From Emiliania huxleyi CCMP1516 (Eukaryota > Haptophyta > Isochrysidales > Noelaerhabdaceae), in assembly GCF_000372725.1 (NCBI RefSeq), contig NW_005198244.1, positions 2,049,841 through 2,113,840 on the forward strand: a stretch of DNA of 64,000 nt, in the 5' to 3' direction. Both the position numbers and the translations under genes were made by a program. The notes beneath the pieces were generated by a model, which was not told the DNA's origin, did no database searches, and saw only the letters and a list, made by a program, of their open reading frames with translations. This document shows positions 37,734-46,632 of this stretch, in pieces. Position 1 is the stretch's first letter, and each line of letters begins with the position of its first letter.

Positions 37734-40296
37734 GCAGCCACGTCAGCGGCGGCGGCGGCGGTGGCGGCGGCGTGAAGCGATCGCGGCGCGGCTCTGTGAA
37801 GGCTGCGTCGTCTGTCGTGCTGACCCGCGGGCTTGCTCCTGGGATGGTCCGGCTCGCTTGCGGCGAGACTAATGATTTGTATATCACGGTTGACAACTGA
37901 TAGATCATTCACAGGTCCGGCTCGCTTGCGGCGAGACTAATGATTTGTATATCACGGTTGACAACTGATAGATCATTCACAGGTCCGGCTCGCTTGCGGC
38001 GAGACTAATGATTTGTATATCACGGTTGACAACTGATAGATCATTCACAGGTCCGGCTCGCTTGCGGCGAGACGCACGTCTCTGTGAGCGAGGCGCACCT
38101 CGGCAAGCTCTGGGCGCGGCGCTGTAGATGCTCCTGCGCTGTAGATGCTCCTGCGCGCTGCAGATGCTTCTGCGCTGTGAGTGGCACTCGAGGCTGCATC
38201 TCCCCACACCTCCCCACATCTCCCCACATCTCCCTGTGAGCGGCACTCGAGGCTGCAGCGCGAGGCTCGCACTCTACCGCATCCCTCTGCGTGGACACGC
38301 CTCGGCCGCCGTGAGAAGCAAACCCCTTGCACGGGGCTCCGACTACACCACGGCCGCTGGTCACGCCCCCAGCCTCCTGCTGGACTGGTCTTCCCCTAGG
38401 CGCTGTACGCCCGCTCCCGCCCCTCGCCGATGCCTCCCGCGGCGGCGGAGCGGTTCCCGGAGGCGGCGTTCTGCGTGGTCGCTCGCCAGCTCTCCCTCCA
38501 GGTGGGACATGTCCGAGATATGTCTCGGACGCCTCCTGCCGACAAACAGCTTTCTCCCTCTCCCTCCCTCCCTCCCTCCCTCCCGCCCTCCCTCCCTCTC
38601 TCCCCCACCCCCCATTCGTGCCCTCGCCCACCCCCAGCCGTTGCCCCTCGCCCACCCCCAGCCGTTGCCCCTCGCCCACCCCCCCAGGGCGGCCACGAGG
38701 GTGCGGGCGGGATGCAGGTCGCCAGCCTAGGAGTGCACCGGCCAAGCGTGAGTCATGAGTCGACCCCCCATGCCCGCGGGGTGGGTGATGGCCAGGTAGT
38801 GGCTCACTCGATGTCCGCGGGTCGCAGGCCGCCTGCCCTCCCTCAGTCTTTGAGACGCTGCGGCAAGACCTCGGCATGCGACACGAGGGAAGAAGGGCCA
38901 GAGCCGCCTCGCTCCCTCACACTCGCGGCCGTGAGCAGGCGAGACGCGCTGAGCTCTTCGCCTCCCCACATCTCCCCACATCTCCCTCCATCTCCCCATA
39001 TCTCCCCACATCTCCCCGCATCTCCCCACATCTCCCCACATCTCCCCACATCTCCCCACATCTCCCCACATCTCCCCGCATCTCCCCACATCTCCCCACA
39101 TCTCCCCACATCTCCCCGCATCTCCCCACATCTCCCCGCATCTCCCCACATCTCCCCGCATCTCCCCACATCTCCCCACATCTCCCCGCATCTCCCCGCA
39201 TCTCCCCACATCTCCCCACATCTCCCCACATCTCCCCACATCTCCCCACATCTCCCCACATCTCCCCACATCTCCCCACATCTCCCCACATCTCCCCACA
39301 TCTCCCCACATCTCCCCACATCTCCCCATATCTCCCCACATCTCCCACATCTCCCCACATCTCCCCATATCTCCCCGCATCTCCCCACCTCTCCCCACCT
39401 CTCCCCACATCTCCCCACATCTCCCCACATCTCCCCATATCTCCCCACATCTCCCCACATCTCCCCATATCTCCCCACAGGCGTGACGCGCGAGCTCTTC
39501 GCCTCTCCTCTCAACTGCGCCTTCCCGCGCTTCTGCTCCGCGTCGGCCGACGTCGACGCCGACTTTGGCTCCGCCGGTCTCCTCCCGCCGCACGCGCTGC
39601 AGTCGTAAGCAGTCCCCCTTCACGTCTGCTGCTGCACTCAGGCTCCGCCTCCCTCCGCCCGCCGCTCCTCAGCCACTAGCTCGCTTCACCGCGCCTCGCC
39701 AGCACCCGCCAGGCTCCTTCTTCCTCTACACGCCTCGGCCGGGCGCCTACCTCGCCAACCCGCCCTTCGACCCTGCGGTGGTGGCGGCGATGGCGGTGCG
39801 GATGGAGGCGCCGCTCGACGCGCGGAGGGATGGCCCGAGATTGGCGCGAGATTGGCGCGAGATTGGCGCGAGATACGACCAGAGACTCGTCCGAGATGGC
39901 CCGAGATGTGGCGAGATGTGGCGAGAGTAGGCGCTGCTCGAGGCATCGGACCTCGCCGGCGAGCGGCTCACCTTTGTCTGCGTCGTCCCTGCGTGGACAA
40001 AGCCGCGCGGGCCGCACTTGCCCGCCTGGCAACAGCTGGCCGGCTCGCCCCACACCACGTGCGCTCTCACCCTCCCGAGGGCGCAGCACGCGTACGTCGA
40101 CGGAGAGCAGCAGCTCCGCGGCAAGGGCCACGCTTGTGGGCGGTCGAGGCACGACACGTCGCTGCTGGTCCTGCAGAGCGCGGCCGCCGCGCGCGAGGTG
40201 CCCTTCACCGAGCCGATGCAGGCGCGGCTCCGCCGAGCCTTTCCCCTCGCTAATACGGGTGAACACCCGCTCCATAAAACGGCAAACGGGTGTTAA
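36603..40296 (+). CDS. PCIF1: PCIF1/CAPAM-like cap-specific m6Am mRNA methyltransferase with zinc-ribbon-like N-terminus
   Basis: Eleven exons join in frame to 550 residues: 36603-37128, 37247-37299, 37411-37461, 37622-37846, 38051-38113, 38400-38501, 38688-38717, 38828-38873, 39481-39576, 39713-39807, 39931-40296. The N-terminus has CAACDQTLTKADFSRSQLKK followed by GGICRCC, a Stc1-like Cys pattern. The C-terminal half matches PCIF1: MVRLACGETHVSVSEAHLGK, GGHEGAGGMQ, FETLRQDLGVTRELFASPLN, FCSASADVDADFGSAGSFFL, then the catalytic motif in GAYLANPPFDP and LTFVCVVPAW. Role: N6-methylation of 2'-O-methyladenosine next to the mRNA cap, in the nucleus. I see no WW domain, which animal relatives have at the N-terminus. 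At least five introns start with a copy of the next exon's first bases. The catalytic half is firm; the N-terminal fusion rests on phase agreement. Confidence 0.85.
37429..37624 (+). repeat. TTAGGG telomere-type intron with triplicated 33-bp exon segment
   Basis: The 33 bp CGGCTCGAGCACTGCGGCTT...CAGGCG occur three times (37431-37463, about 37500-37532 and 37592-37624), separated by GTTAGG arrays of about 36 and 59 bases. Splicing CAG|GCGGTTAG (37462) to CAG|GCGGCG (37621) restores a single copy exactly. The segment is also a multiple of three, so other splice choices stay in frame. Confidence 0.95.
37847..38050 (+). repeat. Intron made of three tandem 68-bp units
   Basis: Three identical-looking 68-bp units, starts at 37847, 37915 and 37983. 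Each opens with the first 23 bases of the downstream exon (GTCCGGCTCGCTTGCGGCGA) and closes TCATTCACAG. The exon then starts at 38051 with the same bases. Any one, two or all three units could be removed by GT-AG splicing without changing the protein. Confidence 0.95.
38962..39479 (+). repeat. 10-bp minisatellite, about 50 copies, inside an intron
   Basis: Nearly pure repeats of TCTCCCCACA with GCATC/ATATC variants. It forms most of the intron 38874-39480 of the methyltransferase gene. Just before it (38937-38962) lies a diverged copy of the first 25 bases of the following exon (GGCGAGACGCGCTGAGCTCT versus GGCGTGACGCGCGAGCTCTT). The unit's pyrimidine bias and final CACAG fit an acceptor tract. 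Confidence 0.95.
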
Positions 40297-40551
40297 CAAA
40301 AGGTGTCCCGCCAGATAGCCTGTGGGAGGGGGGAGAGACAGAGAGAACGTGATCGTGTAGCGTGGGGAGTGCGTGGGGGGTTATGTCTTACATGTATATG
40401 AGAGGAGTTACAGTGTCAGTGACTTCTGACCGCAGACTGGACGAGACATGTACATGCACCCTACCGGAGCCAGAGTGTGCAACATTAGTACATACCTCGA
40501 TCGAGCGACACTCTCACAACTCACCTGTCCCCCTCTTATAGAGTCAGACGC

Positions 40552-41286
40552 TCACAACAGCCACTGCGCCGGAACGCCCTGCGTACGCGCCGCGGATTGC
40601 AGTGCCGCTGAGTCTCGGGTCAAGCTCCGCACGGCAGCGCGGCAGGCGAGGATCGCCGCGCAGTCCCCGTCCCACCGCCGCGCGACCGCGGCAACCGCTG
40701 GCAGCACGCCGGCTTCCATCGCCGCCGCTCGGCGCGCCGCCGCTCCCACTCCGGTCGCCAAGTGCTGAAGGAGGAGGCCGCAGGCGGCCACGGCGGAAGG
40801 GTCACCGCCGTGCGCGGCGAGGCAGTCCACGACCGCCCCCAGCGTGCCTGTCGGATCGGTGTGTGAGGTGACACGTCCGCAACTCTGTTGTGCAGATGCC
40901 AGCGTGGAGCTGCTAGCCAGCGCACCTGCCGCCAGCGCTGCGTCCTGCCGCTCTGCAGCTCCGGCGCAGAGCCTCGCGAGCGCCTTGGCGCAAGGCCGCG
41001 CCGCCTGCACGTCGCCGGATCGGAGGCACTCGACCAGCGCAGGCAAGCCGCGCACCGCGAGCTCACAGCAAGATGGCTCGCCGCTGAGTCTGAGAACCGA
41101 CCGTGCCGCCGCCTCGGCGCCCTCGCCACCAGCCCGCACGCCCTCGAGCGCCTCGTCGATCGAGGTTGCAGCCGCGACCTCTGCCCGAAGCTCCGAGCGG
41201 CGCCTGCTGCGCTGCACGTTCTTGTGGTGGCGATGCGGCGCTGGCTCGGAGGGCGGCGGCGCGTCAAGGCTGCGTCTTCCGCGCAT
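40552..41286 (-). CDS. Armadillo-repeat-like protein
   Basis: A 244-residue single frame from ATG at 41284-41286. A basic start (HHKNVQRSRRRSELRAEVAA) leads into helical repeats: AARSVLRLSGEPSCCELAVR with LPALVECLRSGDVQAARPCA and ALARLCAGAAERQDAALAAG; LGAVVDCLAAHGGDPSAVAA with LLLQHLATG; and AMEAGVLPAVAAVARRWDGD. The G-x-x-x-x-L-V-x-x-L pattern with Ala-rich helices is typical of armadillo repeats. It is probably a protein-interaction scaffold. Short for the family, so it may be one piece of a larger multi-exon gene. Confidence 0.6.
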   Translation of the reverse strand: MRGRRSLDAPPPSEPAPHRHHKNVQRSRRRSELRAEVAAATSIDEALEGVRAGGEGAEAAARSVLRLSGEPSCCELAVRGLPALVECLRSGDVQAARPCAKALARLCAGAAERQDAALAAGALASSSTLASAQQSCGRVTSHTDPTGTLGAVVDCLAAHGGDPSAVAACGLLLQHLATGVGAAARRAAAMEAGVLPAVAAVARRWDGDCAAILACRAAVRSLTRDSAALQSAARTQGVPAQWLL

Positions 41287-41319
41287 TAGACTTCACAGCG
41301 CACGCACAGCACCAACCCA

Positions 41320-41604
41320 GGGTTCCGGCTCCTACCCGAATAGGGGGTCTGCGGGTACTGACTCGCGCCAAAACGCCCTACCTACCTACCTATCCCCAGG
41401 CCGCGCAGCGAAGCGAAAAAAGATGAAAATAGGGGGTACCTTCCTATTGCAAGAGGATGACACATTTCTTGTTGGCTTCTAAAAATCTCAACAATCTCTC
41501 CTATTGCAGGGCCCTTTTGGGCCAAACAAGACCAACCTGCCTACCTATCTGGGAGGGGCCAGCCAGTGCCAACAGACCCCCTATCCGGGTAGGAGCCGGA
41601 ACCC
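41320..41604. mobile_element. MITE family R1, copy B
   Basis: 285 bp, ends GGGTTCCGGCTCCTA and TAGGAGCCGGAACCC as in 26478-26693. Its interior is the reverse of copy A (CGCCAAAACGCCCTACC, then AGCGAAGCGAAAAAAGATGA) with about 70 extra bases. It lies between the ARM gene and the SRA gene. Non-coding. Confidence 0.85.
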
Positions 41605-41778
41605 AGCCAGGAGGAAGTAAGAAACAATCACGGCGAACTTGCCTGGAAAAATCTAGACTCCAACGCAACTTCGCGGACAAGTCTGAACGCTGCTCGCGAA
41701 GGCTCGTCTCGGGTTGACTCGGCCCGACAAAACTCCGAGAGGCGTGGGAGTACCTCGCCAGCCTTGCACTAGAGCAAA

Positions 41779-42580
41779 ATGGAGCTGAGCGAATACGAGC
41801 AGCAGCGCCTCCGCAACATGGCGACAAACGGCAGCGCTGGAGGCGCTCGGCATCGAGCCGGTTGCAAAGACGGCGACAACCCCGCCTCGGCCCAACAAGC
41901 GCAGTCGAGAGCCCCGACCGCCGACGCGTCAGTCGTCACGCAGCCGCTCTCTCCCCGTCCCTGCGTACACGCCTGGCCAGGATGAGGTGAGGAGAGCGAG
42001 CGAGGTCGAGGATGGCAGCCGGATGCAGGATGGGAAGTGGCTCGGCGAGAGGTTCGGCGAGATTCACGGCGTGCCTGTTGGGACAGTTTTCGGAGCAGGC
42101 GACTATCAGCGGCTCGGACGGCAGGAGATGATGGTGTCGGGCTTCTTTCGGCCATTTGTGACTCCGGAGTGGTGCACTCCGGGTGTCGGATGCTTTGCAA
42201 TCATCGTCAACAACGACAACGGCGCCTCGCAAGACCGAGGGGACAGCATTCTGTACGCCGGATCGGGTGGCCGCCGCCGCGGGCAGAACCGGACGGCGCT
42301 GCAGTCGTTTGACCAGGACTGGACCAACGCGACCAACTCCGCATTGCGCCTCAACTTTGAGGCTGGCGAGCCGGTGCGCGTCGTTCGCGGCCCAAAGCTG
42401 CTGGGAGCCCATGGCACGGCGGAGAGCGGAGGCGGCTTCCGCTATGATGGCCTTTTCCGGGTCGCGTCGGCGGAGATGGTGCGTTCGCCGACCTCCGGGC
42501 TGCTGACGGCCATGTTCGAGCTGCGAAAGGTGTGCGGCGGGGAGGCGGAGGGAGCGCAGGCGGGCGGTGTGTCGGCGTGA
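41779..42580 (+). CDS. SRA/YDG-domain protein (methyl-DNA reader type) with apparent +1 frameshift
   Basis: ATG 41779 opens MELSEYEQQRLRNMATN. The natural continuation, AALEALGIEPVAKT, is in the next frame, so one base near 41830 appears extra. From there the frame runs through PPRPNKRSRE to the SRA domain: GVPVGTVFGAGDYQRLGRQE, MMVSGFFRPF, CFAIIVNNDNGASQDRGDSI, LYAGSGG, QSFDQDWTNATNSALRLNF, EPVRVVRGPKL and FRYDGLFRV. These are the conserved blocks of the SET- and RING-associated fold that binds hemimethylated or methylated DNA. No RING, PHD or SET domain follows. It stops at 42580. Likely chromatin role, implying cytosine methylation in this organism (inference). Confidence 0.8.
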
Positions 42581-43015
42581 GCTTTTCGTCGTCTGCTGCT
42601 GCTGCCTCTTATGGGGTGATATGCCAACTGCACAGCAGACGTGTTGTCAGTGGTTTTGGGGACGCTCGCGCGCTCGGCTGTCGCAAAGTCTCACAACACA
42701 TATCAATTATCATAAAAACAATTCGTTTTCGGGAAATTCGCCTTCCTTTCCTTCGAGTTTCAGGAGTTTGTCATTTTGTGGATTGTGCGTCTCTTGTGTG
42801 CGAGAGGTTTTTCAGTGTATGTAGCTCTTACGAACATACCCGTAGGTGAACTGCTGACAGGGTTTGCGATGAGGAGCGATCCGAACGTGGTATTCGGGTG
42901 ATTAGATCACTACCGCCGAAGCGCAAGCTTTTTCGTCTCTCTTGTTGCGGAGTTCGCGCGTTCGCGGCGCTCGGCATTACCCGGATAACATCAGTGGGCA
43001 GGTTTGAAATAGCAG
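42581..43015. other. Intergenic between convergent genes
   Basis: It holds GACAGGGTTTGCGATGAGGA near 42857, a phrase also found inverted near 14962. No coding frame supported. Confidence 0.4.
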
Positions 43016-43850
43016 CTACCTGTCACTCAAGAGCGTTCCGCTGCCACTCCACTGCCGGATTAGCAGCCGCACAAAGTACGCGATCTGAAGCCACATGACG
43101 AGGCAAAACACGTCGGTACCCGCAAGCCCCAGCCAGAGCCAGCGCGCCTCCTGTTCCATCGCATTACGCAGCTCACAGGAGAGCGAGACCACATAGAGAG
43201 CGGCCAGAGCGCTCGAGGCGAGCAGCAGCAGCGAGTATAGTCGGGCGGAGCGACGTGGCAACAAATGGAGCAGCGCCGCCAGCGTTGGCAAAGACGTGCA
43301 CCTAAGCTTGGGACGGTCTGGTGATGGAGCACACCGGTAAGGGCGGCGATGAGGTTGGTGACAATGTAGCACAGCCGCACGTGTTGAATATTGTCGAGGT
43401 GTCGTCCATTGTTAGGCGCACAAAGTCCGCGGTGAAGGCGAGGCTGAGGAGATCCAGCGTGACCGACGCGCAGTTGAGCCACAGCATAGTGCGCAACGTC
43501 GATGAGAGCGATCCGGTGGTGTGTCCACACAGAAGCTGTGCCCAGAGAGGCGGCAGGGGCCTGGCCTCACCATCATCCACGCTGAAGCGGTTCGCTGTGA
43601 GCGTTGCGAGCGCGGCGGTCGTGCGCGCGGCTATGGCTGCGGCGGCAGAGCCACCCAGTACGGCGACGGTGACTTCGCTCCACGCTGTCATCGCCAGGTG
43701 CGTCCGGAGGGATCCACTGTCTCCTCGACCGGACGAGACACAGCCGCGCCAGCCGGAGCCGTCCGGAGCACGGACGGCCGAGTTCGCTTCCGAGCATTTC
43801 GATCGATCGACGATCGGGCATGAAGGCATCAGGAACATGCACATGTGCAT
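43016..43850 (-). CDS. Multi-pass membrane protein of unknown function, frame interrupted
   Basis: ATG at 43848-43850. The first frame has TVAVLGGSAAAAIAARTTAA, MLWLNCASVTLDLLSLAFTA and FVRLTMDDTSTIF. Near 43390 the likely continuation, HVRLCYIVTNLIAALTGVLH, is in another frame, and near 43290 it shifts again to LYSLLLLASSALAALYVVSL and FCLVMWLQIAYFVRLLIRQW before the stop. About four hydrophobic helices result. The switches may be short introns or indels; I cannot place clear splice sites. It could therefore be a decaying gene. Function unknown. Confidence 0.45.
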
Positions 43851-44095
43851 GTCATAATCGGAGAGTTTGATGTGTTACGTGAGAGAGAGAGAGAAATTTT
43901 TTGTTATTTTTGTAACTTACAGGGAGCAACGGTGGAAGTAGGAAGAAAAACACGATCTCCAGACCGCACTCCAAGTGTGCTCGCTGCTCCCCAAAAGTGC
44001 TCAGTGGCGCGGATGCGGCATGCGCTCTCACACGTCACACCTCTCGCAACCCCAGTCCATAGAGCGCGATTGCTACTCGAGATAGTGTGGTATCA
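43851..44095. other. Upstream of the membrane-protein gene
   Basis: It contains a GAGAGA tract near 43880 and the left target duplication of the next transposon (GTATCA, 44090-44095). No coding frame. Confidence 0.4.
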
Positions 44096-44194
44096 TTGGG
44101 CCCCGCTCAAGGTTATGTCTTATGAGAGCGGCCATAACTAACAGGTTTTCTGCAGCTATGGCTGTTATGGCTGGCTGCTCATAACACCTCATAA

Positions 44195-44488
44195 CACCTC
44201 ATAACACCCCTTATAACACCTCATAAGCCCTCGTCATTTGACCTGCGCGTCTCCGACTTCAAGAAGACTCAGCAAGAAGGATTCCCGGCTTCAACTGTGC
44301 TGTCCGTGTCGTACGACTCACTGTGCTCTGAGATCCGAGAGGCGTGGGCCATCGACGCGTCAAACGGCCTGCAAATCTACCCCGCGTTTCCCGAGGCGGC
44401 GAGGGATCGAGGGACGAGTCCGCCGAGCGCGACGTTGTCACGCGAGACGCTGAGAAGCAGGTGTATGGCTAGTTCCATTTCACTCTGA
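44195..44488 (+). CDS. Transposon ORF a, partial
   Basis: The frame opens inside the CATAAC repeats with no ATG near its left end and reads SSFDLRVSDFKKTQQEGFPA, then STVLSVSYDSLCSEIREAWA and IDASNGLQIYPAFPEAARD. It stops at 44488. The sequence is strongly protein-like, yet the usual ATG is lacking, so this may be a 3' exon or a truncated gene. Family not recognised. Confidence 0.45.
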   Translation, partial: HLITPLITPHKPSSFDLRVSDFKKTQQEGFPASTVLSVSYDSLCSEIREAWAIDASNGLQIYPAFPEAARDRGTSPPSATLSRETLRSRCMASSISL

Positions 44489-44542
44489 CACGCTAATCTT
44501 GAAAACGTCCAACGGAGCTCGGCGAAACGGCGAAACGGGGCC

Positions 44543-45550
44543 ATGGCCGACGCTCGCGATGGCCCGTCCGTTGCGGCCAGGCGCAAACTGTGCGCGCAAG
44601 CCACAGGAGAGGCGGTGGCGCCGCAAGACGAGGCGATGATTCGCATCCTCTCGCAGCTCGCCGTGGAGCGCAACTGGTGGAGCTTCAGCGTCAACCCGAC
44701 GCCCATGGGCAAGCAGTTCATTGTCCAGCCCCAGTCCCAGTGGGAGAGGGACAGGGAGCGGCAGCAGGCCAAGGAGGGCAGTGCCCCACCGCAGCCTGTG
44801 CCTGCTGCCACCTCCGCCGCGGCACCGCCCGCAGCACCGCCTGCCGCCGCTGCAGCTCCGGCCGCAGCACCGCAGGCACACCCGCAGCACCAACAGGTGC
44901 AGCAACCCCAGCCCAACGAGTCGCCCGAGGGGTGGACCAGGGTTGGGAAGGGCGGCATGCCGGACAGGTTCACCATGAGGAACCCTGGCCGCAAGCCGCC
45001 GGGCAAGGCGGTCAAGCGCAAGCCTGACCGCCAGCCCGCACCCATGGGAGGTGGACCCCCACCCCCTTCTCCCAAGGTGAACAAGAACAGGCTGAGCGCG
45101 CTGGGCGCTGGCCCTTCTGGCACCAGCGGGAGCCACGAGCGCGCACCGCCGCGCTCCCCCTCCCCCTCCTCGCCGCCTGCCGAATCACCGCGGCCGTCTG
45201 TGCCTGCTTCCGAGTATGACTCCGAGTTCGACTTTTCCGACGCTGAGGCGCAGGATAGGACGGCAGGGGTCGTACACGACGCAGTTCAGCAGGCTGTGAT
45301 GCAATACGGCTATGACGACGAGCTCTTCCAGGCGTGGAGGGACGGCGAGATACGGCGAAAGGACTTGCCGGAGGAGGTGGTGGCTATGGCTTTGGACCTT
45401 TGCGAGAGGTGGCGAGCGGAGCAAGAGCGGTGTAGGCGCGTCCACGCGGCGCAGCGGCTCTCCCGCGACCCCGGCCCCTCTCATAGCCGCAGCCGTAGCC
45501 GCAGCCCCAACTCTTGCCGCTCTTCCGTGTCGGGTTGTGACGAGGGGTGA
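44543..45550 (+). CDS. Transposon ORF b, 335 residues, unrecognised
   Basis: ATG 44543, 54 bases after ORF a. The N-terminal part (AMIRILSQLAVERNWWSFSV, GKQFIVQPQSQWERDRERQQ) looks folded. An Ala/Pro/Gln-rich linker follows, then WTRVGKGGMPDRFTMRNPGR with a basic patch. A Ser/Pro-rich acidic stretch (SEYDSEFDFSDAEAQD) leads to a helical segment (QAVMQYGYDDELFQAWRDGE, LPEEVVAMALDLCERWRAEQ), and an RS-dipeptide tail (SHSRSRSRSP). The basic and RS-rich parts suggest nucleic-acid binding, as in gag-like or ORF1-like element proteins. The leader just before the ATG is nearly the same as 10302-10360. Confidence 0.6.
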   Translation: MADARDGPSVAARRKLCAQATGEAVAPQDEAMIRILSQLAVERNWWSFSVNPTPMGKQFIVQPQSQWERDRERQQAKEGSAPPQPVPAATSAAAPPAAPPAAAAAPAAAPQAHPQHQQVQQPQPNESPEGWTRVGKGGMPDRFTMRNPGRKPPGKAVKRKPDRQPAPMGGGPPPPSPKVNKNRLSALGAGPSGTSGSHERAPPRSPSPSSPPAESPRPSVPASEYDSEFDFSDAEAQDRTAGVVHDAVQQAVMQYGYDDELFQAWRDGEIRRKDLPEEVVAMALDLCERWRAEQERCRRVHAAQRLSRDPGPSHSRSRSRSPNSCRSSVSGCDEG

Positions 45551-46083
45551 GGGGACACGGATTGAAGATCCCTCACACCAAGATCGTGCAGGGCGGGGAC
45601 ACATGTCAGGTAAATCCCATCTCGTCTCAGAGTTTGCCCGTTTTATTTATTTTATTTGGTGATCCGAGCACCCCGAGGTTTGATGATTGAATTTCGTAAC
45701 TTGAGGGCAAAAGAGAAAATATTCGGCGAAGAGGTGAATCCAAAATTGCAAAAATATACCAGTGCGCAGTCGTTGTGGCGCGAGAGCTGTTCGGCGTGGA
45801 GGCCGGCACCGGGGACTCTCTCATAGCACATAGGACGACATAGCAGCCCCTAGAGCAGCCCATAACATGTTATGGCTGTTATGGCTGTTATGGGGCCGGC
45901 CCCATAACAGCCATGACAGCCATAACTTCAAACGTGTTAATTGTTATGGGGCCACTTATGGGCTGCTATGCCCACGCAGGGAGCCATAACACCATAACAA
46001 TAACTGTGAGTGGGGCCAAGTATCAAACTACAAACATGGGAATAGGCGCATGAAAAGGGAAACAGCCTGTGATGAACTAGAAT

Positions 46084-46617
46084 CTAGTCAGCGCGGTGGC
46101 CTCCGATGCTGTGCTGCTCGTGCAGGGTGCTCTCCCGCCCGAAGCGGCCTGGCGGCGCCCCTCTGACCGCCGCGAGGTACTGCGCCTCGCCCACGAGCTG
46201 CGAGGCGGCGAGGCCCGGCCGGTCGACGTGCAGGGTGGCCAGCACCGTCTCGGGGCCGAGGCGCCGCGCGTCGTCGTCCGAGCACAGCCCGAGGAGCGTG
46301 CCTCCAAAGGGCGAGTGCAGCGGGTGTGCACCCTCGACGAGCGCCCACTGCGTGTGGTAGAGCTCGTCAGCTGTGCTGACGCGATGGGCCTCCCAGTCCA
46401 GCGTCAGGAGGGCAGCGCCAGCCTCGACCCTGTTGCCAGGAGCCGTGGGTCCGTGCCCGACAGCGATCACATCACCGATGTCCTCCAGCGCATGCACAGT
46501 CAGCCCGACCTCGACGCGCCACGCCGAGCGGGCGGCGACCAGGCCAGCACCACCCGCTGGAGCACGCCGTAGCCTGGCCCACAAGTGGCCGGCCGGGCAG
46601 AAGAGGGTTCGTGACAT
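46084..46617 (-). CDS. GcvH/lipoyl-domain-like protein without the lipoyl lysine
   Basis: ATG at 46615-46617, 177 residues in one exon. An Arg/Ala-rich start (LWARLRRAPAGGAGLVAARS) fits a mitochondrial targeting signal. The core VEVGLTVHALEDIGDVIAVG resembles the V-G-I-T-x-x-A-x-x-x-L-G-D-I start of glycine-cleavage H protein. The GAALLTLDWEAHRVSTADEL segment stands where E-S-V-K would be, with no Lys. HSPFGGTLLGL and LGPETVLATLHVD match the later P-x-S-G and x-P strands. Probably a lipoyl-like hammerhead protein that does not carry lipoate, perhaps regulatory or structural. Assignment from pattern only. Confidence 0.6.
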   Translation of the reverse strand: MSRTLFCPAGHLWARLRRAPAGGAGLVAARSAWRVEVGLTVHALEDIGDVIAVGHGPTAPGNRVEAGAALLTLDWEAHRVSTADELYHTQWALVEGAHPLHSPFGGTLLGLCSDDDARRLGPETVLATLHVDRPGLAASQLVGEAQYLAAVRGAPPGRFGRESTLHEQHSIGGHRAD

Positions 46618-46632
46618 GTCACGGAGCGAGTA

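Larger units (their letters stand above)
44096..46019 (+). mobile_element. TIR DNA transposon, 1.92 kb, two unrecognised ORFs
   Basis: A 6-bp duplication GTATCA flanks it (44090-44095 and 46020-46025). The ends TTGGGCCCCGCTCA and (inverted) TTGGCCCCACTCA form a short TIR. Both subterminal regions are full of GTTATGG / CCATAAC motifs in both orientations (44110-44225 and 45860-46010), as transposase-binding arrays often are. Between them lie two protein-like frames (44195-44488, 44543-45550), neither resembling a transposase I know. Confidence 0.7.

Noticed and set aside
38962..39479. Possible CRISPR array or repetitive protein of nearly 400 residues on each strand
   Set aside because: The repeat is a 10-bp unit with no unique spacers, and the SPHLPT-type translation is a by-product of a stop-free unit. 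It sits inside an intron whose borders are fixed by the PCIF1 reading frame.
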